The notes beneath the pieces are model-generated. The model saw only the letters and a list, made by a program, of their open reading frames with translations. It ran no database searches and had not been told where the DNA came from. DNA of 64,000 nucleotides from positions 31,901 to 95,900 of the forward strand of contig NZ_VMNH01000008.1 of NCBI RefSeq assembly GCF_007625115.1. Direction: 5' to 3'. Below are positions 35,491-45,135 of the stretch, piece by piece; the stretch's first letter is position 1, and each line of letters begins with the position of its first letter. This DNA comes from Sedimenticola selenatireducens (GTDB lineage: Bacteria; Pseudomonadota; Gammaproteobacteria; Chromatiales; Chromatiaceae). The position numbers and the translations under genes are program-made.

Positions 35491-36951
35491 ATGACCCATG
35501 CAATTCGCAACTGGATCGATCGTTTAAGCACAAAAGCACTCCCAGCGATGGCCCTCACTCGTACGAGAGTCCCGCAGCTGCTTAACAGCCCAAACAGTAA
35601 TAACGCCGATCTACAGCGGATCATATCCCGAGATCCTGGCTTTTCACTGTCCATATACCGTGCATTCAGTGCATTACCACACCCACCCAAAGAGCCTATC
35701 TCCAATCTGGCCCATGCCATAGCGCTGCTGGGCATTGAACCCATGACAAGGGCGAGCAATCAATTACCCGCACTCAATGACCTCCTCAAAGGTGAAACAC
35801 GTGCCGCCCTATACGCCTGCTACTCACGTGCTGGGCATGCGGCTTGGTATGCACTCAACTGGGGGCAGCAGTTACGCCTTAATAATCCCGACGAAATTGC
35901 CATTTCTGCACTGTTATTAGAGTTAGGGGAAATGATGCTCTGGGCCTATGCGGAACAGGAGATGTCGCAGATTATTGCATTGGAAAAACGCGGCATGCAT
36001 CGTTCTACCGCGGAACAGACCATCCTTGGTTTCGAATTAAACGAACTCAGCGCCCAACTGGCTGATCGATGGATGCTCCCCCCTCTTCTCGTGGATGCGT
36101 TAAAGCCCGCTGGCGCGTTCCAGGTTCGCTCCTTAGCCGTCATGCTGGCTTCAGCCTTGGCGGGGGCAAGCACTAAAGACTGGCATTCTGAACAGACCTT
36201 GGACCTGATTGAACTGGCGGCAGAATTGCTCGGCCAAAGCCCAGACCAAGGTCGTGCGGACTTCCATTCACTGGCAGCAGGTGCCGCAAGAAACCTGACG
36301 GGCCTGCCTGTGCCACTATCAGCTTATGCCCTGCTTCAGCCAATAGTGGTCCCACCAGTGGAGATAAAAAGACCAATAAAGACGGCTTCTACGATAGTTG
36401 AGCAGGAAGATCGGGAGAAGCTTGATTCTGATACCATCCCGATTGCTTCAACTCAGCAGGAAAAAACGCCCCCCCAGATCAACAAAGTAGCCGCAAATAG
36501 CAACTCAAGCCCATTACAAAGTAGATTGATGCGGATATTCCACGATATCCGCGAAAGCACCGGGGTTGACCGGGTCATGTTTGCCTTGCTAACACCCGAC
36601 CGGACACAATTAAGAGCCAAGTTTATTGTGGGTGCCGACAAGGACTCTCCACTACGACAATTCCAGCACCCAATGGGGGAGCACCATCTGTTTACCCTGA
36701 TAATGAAAAAACCACAGGACATCTGGCTTAATCGGGAAAATCAAAAAAAAATCACACCCCTAATCAGTGAAATGGGCCGAATAGCCCTTGACTCACGGGG
36801 GTTTTACATGAGTTCACTGTTCATTAACAATCGACCACTTGGGATACTCTACGCAGACAGATCAGACCATAAATATCTTGATAAACAAGGATTTAGTCAA
36901 TTCAAAAGCCTAGCACAGCGACTCAGCAATGAACTCACCCAGAAAAAGTAG
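35491..36951 (+). CDS. HDOD-domain signalling protein with C-terminal GAF-like domain
   Basis: A 486-aa protein. Residues 15-270 match the HDOD domain (VPQLLNSPNSNNADLQRIIS, DPGFSLSIYRAFSA, HAIALLGIEPM), an HD-related regulatory module without full catalytic metal ligands. After a Lys/Glu/Pro-rich linker, residues about 335-480 resemble a GAF domain (FHDIRESTGVDRVMFALLTP, then GRIALDSRGFYMSSLFINNR and LGILYADRSDHKYLD). Such proteins act in signalling, often with second messengers, but partner and ligand are unknown here. Confidence 0.82.
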   Translation: MTHAIRNWIDRLSTKALPAMALTRTRVPQLLNSPNSNNADLQRIISRDPGFSLSIYRAFSALPHPPKEPISNLAHAIALLGIEPMTRASNQLPALNDLLKGETRAALYACYSRAGHAAWYALNWGQQLRLNNPDEIAISALLLELGEMMLWAYAEQEMSQIIALEKRGMHRSTAEQTILGFELNELSAQLADRWMLPPLLVDALKPAGAFQVRSLAVMLASALAGASTKDWHSEQTLDLIELAAELLGQSPDQGRADFHSLAAGAARNLTGLPVPLSAYALLQPIVVPPVEIKRPIKTASTIVEQEDREKLDSDTIPIASTQQEKTPPQINKVAANSNSSPLQSRLMRIFHDIRESTGVDRVMFALLTPDRTQLRAKFIVGADKDSPLRQFQHPMGEHHLFTLIMKKPQDIWLNRENQKKITPLISEMGRIALDSRGFYMSSLFINNRPLGILYADRSDHKYLDKQGFSQFKSLAQRLSNELTQKK

Positions 36952-37027
36952 CTCACGCTATAACCACCCTTCTTAGCCGATGTGGGGTAGTGTAGAATGG
37001 CATTTTTTATACGACAGTCGAATATCC

Positions 37028-37630
37028 GTGGAAAATCAACAGCTCAGTTATATCATTGGCGACAGCCTCTACTTGAACATCACAGATCGCTGCACGCTTG
37101 AGTGTGCGTTCTGCCCCAAGACTCAGGGTATTCTCCAGGTCCATGAATACGATCTGACGCTCGATCATCGCCCCTCTGCGGCTGAAGTTATTGCGGCCAT
37201 CGATGATCCAGCCAAGTACAAAGAGGTGGTGTTCTGTGGCTATGGCGAACCCACCTTACGACTTAAAGTACTCCTGGAAGTGGCAAGATATATCAAAGCC
37301 AAAGGTGGGAAAGTGCGGGTTAATACCGACGGGCTGGCCAATTTGGCCAATAAGCGTAACGTGCTGCCAGAAATGGCAGAGTGCGTGGATTCTCTCTCGA
37401 TCTCACTCAACGCCCAGAATGCCGAGGTTTATGACAAACACTGCCAACCAGCCCTGGCCGGATCTTATGAGCAGATGCTCGAATTCGTTACGGAAGCCCC
37501 GAAGTACATCAAAGATGTGACCGCCAGTGCCATTGATGGCTTGGAGGGTGTGGATATTGAAGCCTGTCGCAAAATTGCGGAGGCCCGTGGCGTCAAGTTT
37601 AGACGCCGGGTGCTGGATATTGTCGGTTAA
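37028..37630 (+). CDS. TatD-associated radical SAM protein
   Basis: A 200-aa protein from a GTG at 37028; the frame is also open to an ATG at 36980, but the extra residues look like intergenic sequence. GDSLYLNITDRCTLECAFCP holds the Cx3Cx2C radical SAM cluster motif, and VVFCGYGEPTLR the SAM-binding GEP. The protein belongs to the small radical SAM group usually annotated as TatD-linked, whose reaction is unknown. Here TatD is 17 kb away. The DUF971-MoaD fusion starts 39 bp downstream, so the two are probably one operon. Confidence 0.85.
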   Translation: MENQQLSYIIGDSLYLNITDRCTLECAFCPKTQGILQVHEYDLTLDHRPSAAEVIAAIDDPAKYKEVVFCGYGEPTLRLKVLLEVARYIKAKGGKVRVNTDGLANLANKRNVLPEMAECVDSLSISLNAQNAEVYDKHCQPALAGSYEQMLEFVTEAPKYIKDVTASAIDGLEGVDIEACRKIAEARGVKFRRRVLDIVG

Positions 37631-37669
37631 CGACCACCCGCTGAAACGTTACTGAATACGAGTAGTACC

Positions 37670-38314
37670 ATGAATGATAAAACGCCGACCCGTACGCCAA
37701 CCGCAATCAATCTTCACAGCAAGTCCCGCCTGCTTGCGATTGAATTTTCTGATGGCGCAAGCTTCAGACTCCCCTGTGAATACCTGCGCGTCTTTGCCAA
37801 GGCCAAAGAGGTGCGAACGCTAGAGAATCCGGTAACGGGCAAAGAATCCGTCAACATCACGCAGATTGAACCCCAGGGTCAATACGCCGTGCGTTTCACG
37901 TTTGATGACGGCCATGACACCAGCATTTACTCCTGGGATACGCTGTATGAACTCGGCGTCAATCAGGAGAAAAACTGGCATGCCTACCAAAGCCGTTTAG
38001 AGCAGATGGGCTATAAGGCAGGCGAGCAAAAAGAGCATGAAGGGACGCGCAAAATCAAATTGCTCTACTTTACCTATCTGGTAAAACTGTTACAGAAAGA
38101 TTCCGAAGAGGTAGAAATTCCGGCCTCTGTCATCGATGTTACCAGCCTGATTGAATGGCTGCGTCGCCGCAATATCGATCACGCCCATCTATTCCAGGAT
38201 GGCAGCTTACAGGTCACTGTAAACAAGCAATTCTCAGAACCCTTCACCCGCATTGACGGAGGAGATGAGGTTGCGCTTATCCCGACATCACCCAATGCAC
38301 CGGTAAAAAAATAG
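37670..38314 (+). CDS. DUF971 domain fused to MoaD-like ubiquitin fold lacking diglycine
   Basis: A 214-aa protein. Residues 10-118 form a DUF971/GBBH-like N-terminal domain (LLAIEFSDGASFRLPCEYLR, RFTFDDGHDTSIYSWDTLYE). Residues about 126-208 read as a MoaD/ThiS-type beta-grasp domain (KIKLLYFTYLVKLLQKDSEE, SLIEWLRRR, GDEVALIPTSP). MoaD ends in GG, the sulfur-carrying site; here the end is DEVALIPTSPNAPVKK, with no terminal diglycine, so it should not carry thiocarboxylate. It lies 39 bp after the radical SAM gene. Fe-S assembly or molybdopterin roles are guesses. Confidence 0.8.
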   Translation: MNDKTPTRTPTAINLHSKSRLLAIEFSDGASFRLPCEYLRVFAKAKEVRTLENPVTGKESVNITQIEPQGQYAVRFTFDDGHDTSIYSWDTLYELGVNQEKNWHAYQSRLEQMGYKAGEQKEHEGTRKIKLLYFTYLVKLLQKDSEEVEIPASVIDVTSLIEWLRRRNIDHAHLFQDGSLQVTVNKQFSEPFTRIDGGDEVALIPTSPNAPVKK

Positions 38315-38327
38315 CTCCAGTAATTTA

Positions 38328-38948
38328 CTAGTCACTGTAAAGATTGGCCGCGATCGCCATTTTGACCAATCCGGCCAATGAGGTCGCTTCCATCTTTTCC
38401 ATAACCCGTGCCCGGTGCGCCTCTACTGTTTTGGCGCTGACACCTAGTGTGTTGGCTATCTCCTTATTCGCCTTGCCGTTAGTGACCATCTCCATCACTT
38501 CATGTTCACGGGGAGTAAGCTGCGCCAAGCGAGCGGCAATCTCGGCCCTCTCGGCCTGGTGTATACGCTGATCCTGATCGATATCCAGCGCATTTCGGAT
38601 ACTCTCCAGGAGCAATTCATCATTAAATGGTTTCTCGATGAAATCTACCGCACCCGCCTTCATCGCACGTACCGACATTGGGACATCGCCGTGACCCGTT
38701 ATAATGATTACCGGGATCTTGATACTCTGCTCATTGAAGTACTCCTGCAGCTCAAGACCACTCATTCCGGGCATACGCACGTCCAATAATAGACAACCCG
38801 CCCGCCCAGGATAATAGGATTTAATAAACTCCTCGGCTGAGGCAAAGGTCTCTACCTTGATCCCGACCGTTTCAATGAGCCATTTCAGCGAGTTACGCAT
38901 CGCCAGATCATCATCTACTACAAACACTGTGGCATTATTATTCATCAT
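38328..38948 (-). CDS. FixJ-family response regulator
   Basis: A 206-aa protein from the ATG at 38948; a second ATG follows at once at 38945. AGGA lies just upstream, inside the end of the kinase gene, which it overlaps by 11 bp. The receiver domain has VFVVDDD, the phosphoacceptor in LLLDVRMPGMSG and the IIITGHGDVPMSVRAM and FIEKPF stretches. A LuxR-type HTH follows (LTPREHEVMEMVTNGKANKE, VSAKTVEAHRARVMEKM). It is paired with the upstream histidine kinase. Targets are unknown. Confidence 0.93.
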   Translation of the reverse strand: MMNNNATVFVVDDDLAMRNSLKWLIETVGIKVETFASAEEFIKSYYPGRAGCLLLDVRMPGMSGLELQEYFNEQSIKIPVIIITGHGDVPMSVRAMKAGAVDFIEKPFNDELLLESIRNALDIDQDQRIHQAERAEIAARLAQLTPREHEVMEMVTNGKANKEIANTLGVSAKTVEAHRARVMEKMEATSLAGLVKMAIAANLYSD

Positions 38949-41496
38949 TTTTCCTGTCACTCGGCAAGACGACGGTAAAGCAGGTTCCACCCTCATCTCG
39001 CCGATGGGCAGAAATAGTGCCATTGTGATCTTCGATAATGGTACGACTGATCACCAGCCCCATACCCATGCCGCTCTCCTTGGTGGTGAAAAAAGGTTCA
39101 AACAAGCGTCCGCGATCCTTCTCCTTGATACCAGAACCGGAGTCCAAAACCTGTACCAGCACTTCGCCTCCGTCACTACAACGCGTCTGAATCACCAAAC
39201 TCCGTTCATCTTCCGGCATCTCCAGCAGGGCATCAAGGGCATTTTTAATCAGATTGAGCAAAACCTGCTCAATCTGAATCACATCGATTTTTGTGGGTAA
39301 GGCATTTAGACTGAGTTGCTGTTCAATCTCTACGCCAGACTTACGGGCCTCAAACTCAACAAATGAACAAACCTCTCGAACGACGTCATTTATATCGGCA
39401 ACACGTCTCACAGGGGCCTGCTTTCCAACCAGCGCCCGCAATCGTTTTATAATCTCACCCGCACGATCAGCTTGAGCACTGATTTGCCCTAATGCAAACA
39501 GGATATCCTCCGATTCACGACCACTCGCTTGCAGGCGTCGCACCGAGCCATTGGCATAGTTGGCGATCGCCGAGAGTGGTTGATTGAGTTCGTGGGCCAA
39601 GCCAGTAGCCATTTCCCCCATAGTACTGAGCCGGGAGACATGAATCAGCTCCTGCTGATGTTCGCGCGCCTGCCTTTCCGCCTCAAGCTCACCCGTGATA
39701 TCACGTCCATAAATATTCACGTACCCCAGATCTACAACGGGCGTTAACAGCAGGGAATAGACCTGTGTACTGCTGGTCACCTGGGTCTGCCAATCTCTTC
39801 CGCTACGCAAAATATCACTGACCCTATTGCGCCAATAGAGCGGCATTGTCTGAGCCCTTTCACATCCCCAGTAGCTGAGGAGCAGCTCGCTGGCGCTATT
39901 AGCATAGATGATTACGCCCCGACGATTGACGCGCAATATAGGACTGGGACTCTCGGAGGCAAATTTTGCAAGACTGCGTATCTCCAATTCGATACGACGG
40001 CGACTGGAGATATCATGCATATAGATGGTGAACGCCAACCTATTTTTCAGTCGTATCGGCTTAATAGCCAGCTCGACGGGGAAAGAGGCGCCGTCGCGAT
40101 TAAGCGCTGTCATCTCGTGACGCACTTCATCCGGGTACTGATCCCGAGAACTGAGAACATCATCCAGCAAGCGCAGAAACTGTGGCTGGCTCTCGGAATT
40201 GAAGATCAATTTCGCGAACACCTGGCCGAGGGCCTGGCTGCGGCTATGACCGAAGGTCTGTTCAGCGGTTGGATTGAATTCGATAATCAACCCGTGACGA
40301 TCAATTGTGACAATCGAATCCAGCGCGGTCTCCATGATCGCCTGTTTAAGCATTTCAGACTCATGCATCTCTGTCTCATGCTGCTGACGCATCTCTTCGC
40401 GGGTATCCCTCACCAACTGAATAAACTGGCGTATCCAATCCTCGAGCACAAATAACTGATTTCCACGTTCAATGATCGGCTGTTTGGAACCCAATGCCCG
40501 CTGAGAAAAACGTGATATTCGCTGCAAGATCCTGTTAAGACGCTCTGATAAAAGAAAGAAAACCAAAGTAAACACGCTAACAAAAGTAAATGCAGCCACC
40601 AGGCGTTGTCGACGCTCCAATCCGGCCACTCGCTCACGCATCGCTTCAACAACAGAATGAGGGACCAACGTTGCAAACTGCAAATTAAGCGTCGAACCGT
40701 CGTACTCCGAAAAAGACTGCGCGGTAACCAGAAAATTAGTCTCTACCTTCTCCAGAGGTGATTGTGGTCCCAACCGTTTCTGATCACTACTGGCTAAAAA
40801 CCGTTGCTCGTCAGCATCCAGAATGCCCACCATCACACCATTGGATGAGACCCCCTGTTGAGAGGCCGCAAGAAACTGCTCATCAATAGGCGCCACCAAC
40901 ATCAGTGAACCCATCACCGTTCCCGTCGCATCTTCCGCGGTCTCAGAAATAAGCAGATAGGGACGATCACCCAGGGTAGTCAGGCTCGCCTGCACCCGCC
41001 TTTCGCTCAACAGCAGTTCATTGGTGCCGGTGAGTTCAACGGGTAGATTGCGATCACCCAACTGGTAAATCTCACGGGTTCGCTGATCGCTGTCTAGCAG
41101 TAGAATATGACTGGGTCGAACCAGTGATTGCCAAAGTGTTGAACTCGGCAGCCAAGGTGGTGTTGATCGATAATATTTGGCAGGATCGGCATCGCCTTTG
41201 TACCAATAAATCGGCTCCAGATAATTGGCCAGTTGACGGTGGTTTGCCAGCAATCTAGCCGTTGAAGTATGTGCCAACACATAGTTGTCAAAACGAATCA
41301 GGGTTTCACGTGCCTGTTGATTAAGACGGCTCTTTAACTCCTCTAAAAAAATACTCCTTAACGCCTGCGGCTGTACTTGATCAAGCATCGCCCAGACCAC
41401 CAGACCGCAAAACAGGCCGATAATGACAGACATCAGCGGCATAGGAATGCGTCGCGGTAGAGAGAGTTTATGTGGTCGTTTCAGGGGTAATGGCAT
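38938..41496 (-). CDS. PAS-domain sensor histidine kinase with periplasmic sensor domain
   Basis: An 852-aa membrane kinase. Transmembrane helices lie near residues 21-42 and 297-320, flanking a periplasmic sensor domain of about 250 residues that resembles the double-Cache domain of DctB-type kinases. Two PAS domains (around 385-490 and 505-600) precede the HisKA domain, with phospho-accepting His635 in AHELNQPLSAIANYANG, and the ATPase domain with NLIKNALDA, DSGSGI and GMGMGLVISRTII. It is translationally coupled to the FixJ-type regulator. The ligand is unknown. Confidence 0.92.
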   Translation of the reverse strand: MPLPLKRPHKLSLPRRIPMPLMSVIIGLFCGLVVWAMLDQVQPQALRSIFLEELKSRLNQQARETLIRFDNYVLAHTSTARLLANHRQLANYLEPIYWYKGDADPAKYYRSTPPWLPSSTLWQSLVRPSHILLLDSDQRTREIYQLGDRNLPVELTGTNELLLSERRVQASLTTLGDRPYLLISETAEDATGTVMGSLMLVAPIDEQFLAASQQGVSSNGVMVGILDADEQRFLASSDQKRLGPQSPLEKVETNFLVTAQSFSEYDGSTLNLQFATLVPHSVVEAMRERVAGLERRQRLVAAFTFVSVFTLVFFLLSERLNRILQRISRFSQRALGSKQPIIERGNQLFVLEDWIRQFIQLVRDTREEMRQQHETEMHESEMLKQAIMETALDSIVTIDRHGLIIEFNPTAEQTFGHSRSQALGQVFAKLIFNSESQPQFLRLLDDVLSSRDQYPDEVRHEMTALNRDGASFPVELAIKPIRLKNRLAFTIYMHDISSRRRIELEIRSLAKFASESPSPILRVNRRGVIIYANSASELLLSYWGCERAQTMPLYWRNRVSDILRSGRDWQTQVTSSTQVYSLLLTPVVDLGYVNIYGRDITGELEAERQAREHQQELIHVSRLSTMGEMATGLAHELNQPLSAIANYANGSVRRLQASGRESEDILFALGQISAQADRAGEIIKRLRALVGKQAPVRRVADINDVVREVCSFVEFEARKSGVEIEQQLSLNALPTKIDVIQIEQVLLNLIKNALDALLEMPEDERSLVIQTRCSDGGEVLVQVLDSGSGIKEKDRGRLFEPFFTTKESGMGMGLVISRTIIEDHNGTISAHRRDEGGTCFTVVLPSDRKNDE

Positions 41497-41705
41497 GTTT
41501 TGATGGTTTCAGACACTCTGGATCAGGTTTCCCGCCTAGCTGTCCCTATCTCCCAGCACACCATACGAACACGATGAACAAAACGAAGGAGCAGAACAAT
41601 ATCCCATTATGCCGTGATAGCCGACCAATACAATGCCCGATGGCAACAACGACGTTGCGGTCGATCATGATTCATGGGTATCGCAGAGATTAGAAGAAAT
41701 CGGGG

Positions 41706-42119
41706 TTAGTGCAGAATATCGGCGCAATCATTACCATCATTAACATTTGAGGCGCCAAAAACAATATGGCTCAGTGCATAACGCATTTCGCTATCAAGCT
41801 CATCAAACATCAGCCCCACCCCTTTTTCCGCGCAGCGTACAACAATCGCCTCGACCTGCATCGGGGCTTTCATAGAAGAAGGACCAAACATAAGGGAGAT
41901 TTCAAGGGTGGCATTGACTGGAAGTTGAATACGCCCGATATCAACAAACATCCCACTCATTCCGATATCACGAATACACCCTCGCACCAACCCCAAGCTG
42001 GGATAATTGAGCATGGTATAGAGCGTCACTGGCCGACGAGGAGAGTTGCGATGTTCCACAGCTAGAAATGTCTCCAGAAAGTTAAAGTCACCCTGCCGCC
42101 TATCCACGATAGGCAGCAC
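41706..42119 (-). CDS. PilZ-domain protein
   Basis: A 137-aa protein with the two cyclic-di-GMP binding signatures of PilZ: an Arg-rich RNSPRR motif at residues 24-29, near the N-terminus, and a DIGMSGMFVD motif (D/NxSxxG) about 30 residues later. It is a single-domain PilZ protein, probably cytoplasmic, that may act on motility or surface behaviour. No partner is in the operon; it ends about 200 bp before the kinase gene start on the same strand. Confidence 0.85.
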   Translation of the reverse strand: MLPIVDRRQGDFNFLETFLAVEHRNSPRRPVTLYTMLNYPSLGLVRGCIRDIGMSGMFVDIGRIQLPVNATLEISLMFGPSSMKAPMQVEAIVVRCAEKGVGLMFDELDSEMRYALSHIVFGASNVNDGNDCADILH

Positions 42120-42222
42120 GATGGCTTTTACATACTATAGACCATATATTTGACATCATTGTGACCAAGTACCTAAAACAGAATATTTCTCCTAATCTAC
42201 AAGGATTTCCCGCAAGAACCTG

Positions 42223-42687
42223 ATGAACGACACAGACAATATTGATATATCTCAAGCGGTAACGCCAGGACTGATACGCCGATTAGCTGCCATGCTGTAT
42301 GACAGCTTGCTGGTCTTTGGACTACTTCTGCTCGCATCAATGCTAATAACGCTGCCGATCGGACTCGTAGCCGGTGAGTCCGCCTCCAGCGCACTATCCG
42401 GTAATCTTCTGTTCAGAATTTGGCTTGCCATGGTGCCGCCAGCGTTCTTCCTGTTGTTCTGGATGAAGGGGGGGCAAACGCTCGGCATGAAGTCTTGGAG
42501 AATAAGGGTTGTTCGAAGTGATGGCGCATCACTGTCGTGGCCGGACGCACTCAAACGGCTCGTTTTTGCGCTGCTCTCATGGTTACCGTTGGGTCTGGGC
42601 TATATATGGATTCTATTCGACAAGGAGAATCAGGCATGGCATGACCGACTATCCGGGACACGCCTGATCATGCTCGCAAAGCAATAA
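42223..42687 (+). CDS. RDD-family membrane protein
   Basis: A 154-aa inner-membrane protein with three predicted helices. The family motif is GLIRRLAAMLYDSLLVFGLL (RDD-type Arg/Asp in the first helix); the middle has LGMKSWRIRVVRSDG and the end YIWILFDKENQAWHDRLSGT. The function of the family is poorly known; some RDD proteins are Na+/H+ exchangers. It ends 8 bp from the convergent lptG gene. Confidence 0.9.
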   Translation: MNDTDNIDISQAVTPGLIRRLAAMLYDSLLVFGLLLLASMLITLPIGLVAGESASSALSGNLLFRIWLAMVPPAFFLLFWMKGGQTLGMKSWRIRVVRSDGASLSWPDALKRLVFALLSWLPLGLGYIWILFDKENQAWHDRLSGTRLIMLAKQ

Positions 42688-42695
42688 ATTACCGA

Positions 42696-43760
42696 TCAGT
42701 GAATGCGTCGTACGAACCAGAATCCAAGACCCAGAAACAATAACCCGGGCACAGCTGCGGCAAACAGGGGGTTGAGCGAGTAAACCACAGCCATGTGGCC
42801 CAAGACCTTGTTTAGCAGGAAGAAAGCTAATCCTAATAGCGAACCAGCAAATATTCTTTGGCCAATGCCCACTGAGCGTAAGACACCAAACACAAAAGGA
42901 ACCGCAAGAAAGACCATGACCAATGTGACCAGCGGCATGATCACCTTACCCCAGAAGGCCACCTCATAGATGGTCGCTTCCTGACCATTCTCATGCATGA
43001 AATCAATATACTGATACAACCCCCAGACAGGCAGCATAGTAGGTCGAACCACCACCACATTGAGGATATTAGGGTTGAGTAACGATTCCCATGTCGCCTC
43101 ATCCAGTTGACGGCTTTCAACACCATTTTTTAAAAAACGAGTCTGTTGAATACCACGTAGCAACCAGTGCTCATCCGCATACTGGGCAAATTCCGCATAA
43201 GTGGAGACCAGCAGTTCCCGCTCTTCAGAGAATTCATAGATATAGATATCCTTTAGCTGAGAGCCTGGCAGGATCTGCCGGATATTGACAAATGAGCCAC
43301 CATCCCTCGCCCAAAACCCGTATTTAGATTTAAGCGTGATCTGCTGACTCATTTTACTGGCGCGCATCCGTTCCGCGTACTGCTCGGTATTCGGTGCAAT
43401 GGCCTCTCCGATCACCACAACCACCAGCATCGCCAGCATGCCTGCTTTCAGCACTGAACCGATTATTCGTGCAAGCGAAACACCTGCCGCCCGCATGGCG
43501 ATCAATTCAGAGTTACTGGCCAGACTACCCAAACCGACCAAACTACCCAGCAAAACCGCCATGGGGAAAACCTCATAGGCCCTGCGAGGGAGAATCAGCA
43601 GTACATAATAGAAGACATCAGAAGTGGTATAATCACCGGTACCGGCAGCACCCAATTCATCCATCAGCGTGACAAATCCGACCAGTACAACCAGGATCAA
43701 CAGCGTGATGAGGATACTTACAATCACGCTGACACCAATATATCGGTCCAACACCCTCAT
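42696..43760 (-). CDS. lptG: LPS export permease LptG
   Basis: A 354-aa YjgP/YjgQ-family permease. Six transmembrane helices flank a large periplasmic beta-jellyroll domain; the first is VIVSILITLLILVVLVGFVT and the family LVGLGSLASNSELIAMRAAG coupling stretch follows. With LptF and LptB2 it extracts lipopolysaccharide from the inner membrane. Overlaps the lptF stop by 4 bp. Length typical. Confidence 0.96.
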   Translation of the reverse strand: MRVLDRYIGVSVIVSILITLLILVVLVGFVTLMDELGAAGTGDYTTSDVFYYVLLILPRRAYEVFPMAVLLGSLVGLGSLASNSELIAMRAAGVSLARIIGSVLKAGMLAMLVVVVIGEAIAPNTEQYAERMRASKMSQQITLKSKYGFWARDGGSFVNIRQILPGSQLKDIYIYEFSEERELLVSTYAEFAQYADEHWLLRGIQQTRFLKNGVESRQLDEATWESLLNPNILNVVVVRPTMLPVWGLYQYIDFMHENGQEATIYEVAFWGKVIMPLVTLVMVFLAVPFVFGVLRSVGIGQRIFAGSLLGLAFFLLNKVLGHMAVVYSLNPLFAAAVPGLLFLGLGFWFVRRIH

Positions 43761-44866
43761 GAACGCTTGCTCCTTAGGCGATTTCTAAGCACACGGAACA
43801 TACGCGGCGATTTATACAGCATCACGGCAGCACCCAGCATAAGGATAAAGGGATGGACCCACCAACGTCCCAGCCAGGCAGGGGTAACGCCGGAAATCAT
43901 CCAATCACCTGAGATCGCCTGAAGATTGAGGAACAGGAAGTAGAACAGCAGTGCCAGCATAAGACGGCCATATATTCCCTCACGAGGCATGGATTTACTC
44001 AGCGGTACACTCAGGATGGTAAACACCAATACCGCCACAGGGAACATCAGGCGATATTCAAATTCCGATCGCATTCGGAGATCATCTGACACCATTAACT
44101 CACGGGTCCCGATTGCCTTGGTAGGCAACACACCCTGCTGCTGATCCTGGCGATCAATCAGAATCGCGTACTTTGCAAAATCACCTACCGCGTACTCATT
44201 GTTTCCGGGTGTTCCCTCATAGCGATGGCCACGAGTCAGCACCAGATACTGATCGCCTGTATCCGGCTCAGTGTATTGATAGCCTTCTGCTGCAGTAATA
44301 AGTCCCAGTTTTCCATGCTGCCTGTTCTGCACAAAGATATTACGCATGCGCCGCTTGTCATCGCTCATCTTCTCGACATAGAAGACCAAACCACCCCGGC
44401 TGAACTCATTAAAGCGGCCGGCTACAGCCATACCAAGCTCTGAAGACTCCCCTTTCTGTTGCTCCATAATCTCTGCCTTGTTGGCATTGACCCAGGGGAC
44501 TAGCGCTAAGGTAAACCAGGCAACAATCAACGCTACAGGAATCGCAGCAATGGCGAAGGAGCGATATATCCTACGCAACCCTATACCCCCAGCTGCCAGG
44601 GCCGTCATCTCACTATCCCGGTACATCCGACCCAGGGTATAGAGGATGGCAAAGAAAAAGGTCGGCGGTGTCACTGGACCAAGGACCTGAAGTACCTCCA
44701 AGCCCAGCAAGCGGGTCATTACCTCATTTGTAATGGTGCCGGAAACGGCATCCTGCAGAATTCGAATATAGCTTTGGCTGACCACGATGAGCATCAAAAC
44801 GGTCATGATGGCCAGAAACGACTTGGTCACTTCCTTAAGAATATAGCGATCAATAATGGGCAGCAT
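43757..44866 (-). CDS. lptF: LPS export permease LptF
   Basis: A 369-aa permease paired with LptG. It starts MLPIIDRYILKEVTKSFLAI, has the MYRDSEMTALAAGGIGLRRI coupling-helix stretch, a periplasmic beta-rich domain and three C-terminal membrane helices. It is divergent from pepA, the classic gammaproteobacterial arrangement, and translationally coupled to lptG. Confidence 0.96.
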   Translation of the reverse strand: MLPIIDRYILKEVTKSFLAIMTVLMLIVVSQSYIRILQDAVSGTITNEVMTRLLGLEVLQVLGPVTPPTFFFAILYTLGRMYRDSEMTALAAGGIGLRRIYRSFAIAAIPVALIVAWFTLALVPWVNANKAEIMEQQKGESSELGMAVAGRFNEFSRGGLVFYVEKMSDDKRRMRNIFVQNRQHGKLGLITAAEGYQYTEPDTGDQYLVLTRGHRYEGTPGNNEYAVGDFAKYAILIDRQDQQQGVLPTKAIGTRELMVSDDLRMRSEFEYRLMFPVAVLVFTILSVPLSKSMPREGIYGRLMLALLFYFLFLNLQAISGDWMISGVTPAWLGRWWVHPFILMLGAAVMLYKSPRMFRVLRNRLRSKRS

Positions 44867-44874
44867 AGATTACG

Positions 44875-44905
44875 GTCTAGTGAGTAACAGTCTAGTGAAG
44901 TAACA
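44875..44905 (+). repeat. Short tandem direct repeat upstream of lptF
   Basis: Two imperfect copies of GTCTAGTGA-(A)GTAACA, 15-16 bp each, lie just outside the lptF start. They could be part of a promoter or regulatory site in the divergent lptF/pepA region. No known binding motif recognised. Confidence 0.35.
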
Positions 44906-45135
44906 ACCCCATCCAGCATCAGTGGTAAACAGCCACAATTCTTGTAGACTACTACCCTAAATATAAACCCGTATCCGGTGAGGCGACTTGGTTAACCAAA
45001 GATTGCCAGCTGGGCCCACCTTTACAGGGGTCGCGGGGGATAGTACATCCTGGCCGTGCTACGGGCAAACCAATCCAGTCAGCCAATAGACTGACCTCAT
45101 CAATAACAGTGAACTGAAAGTGTTCAGAGGATGCT

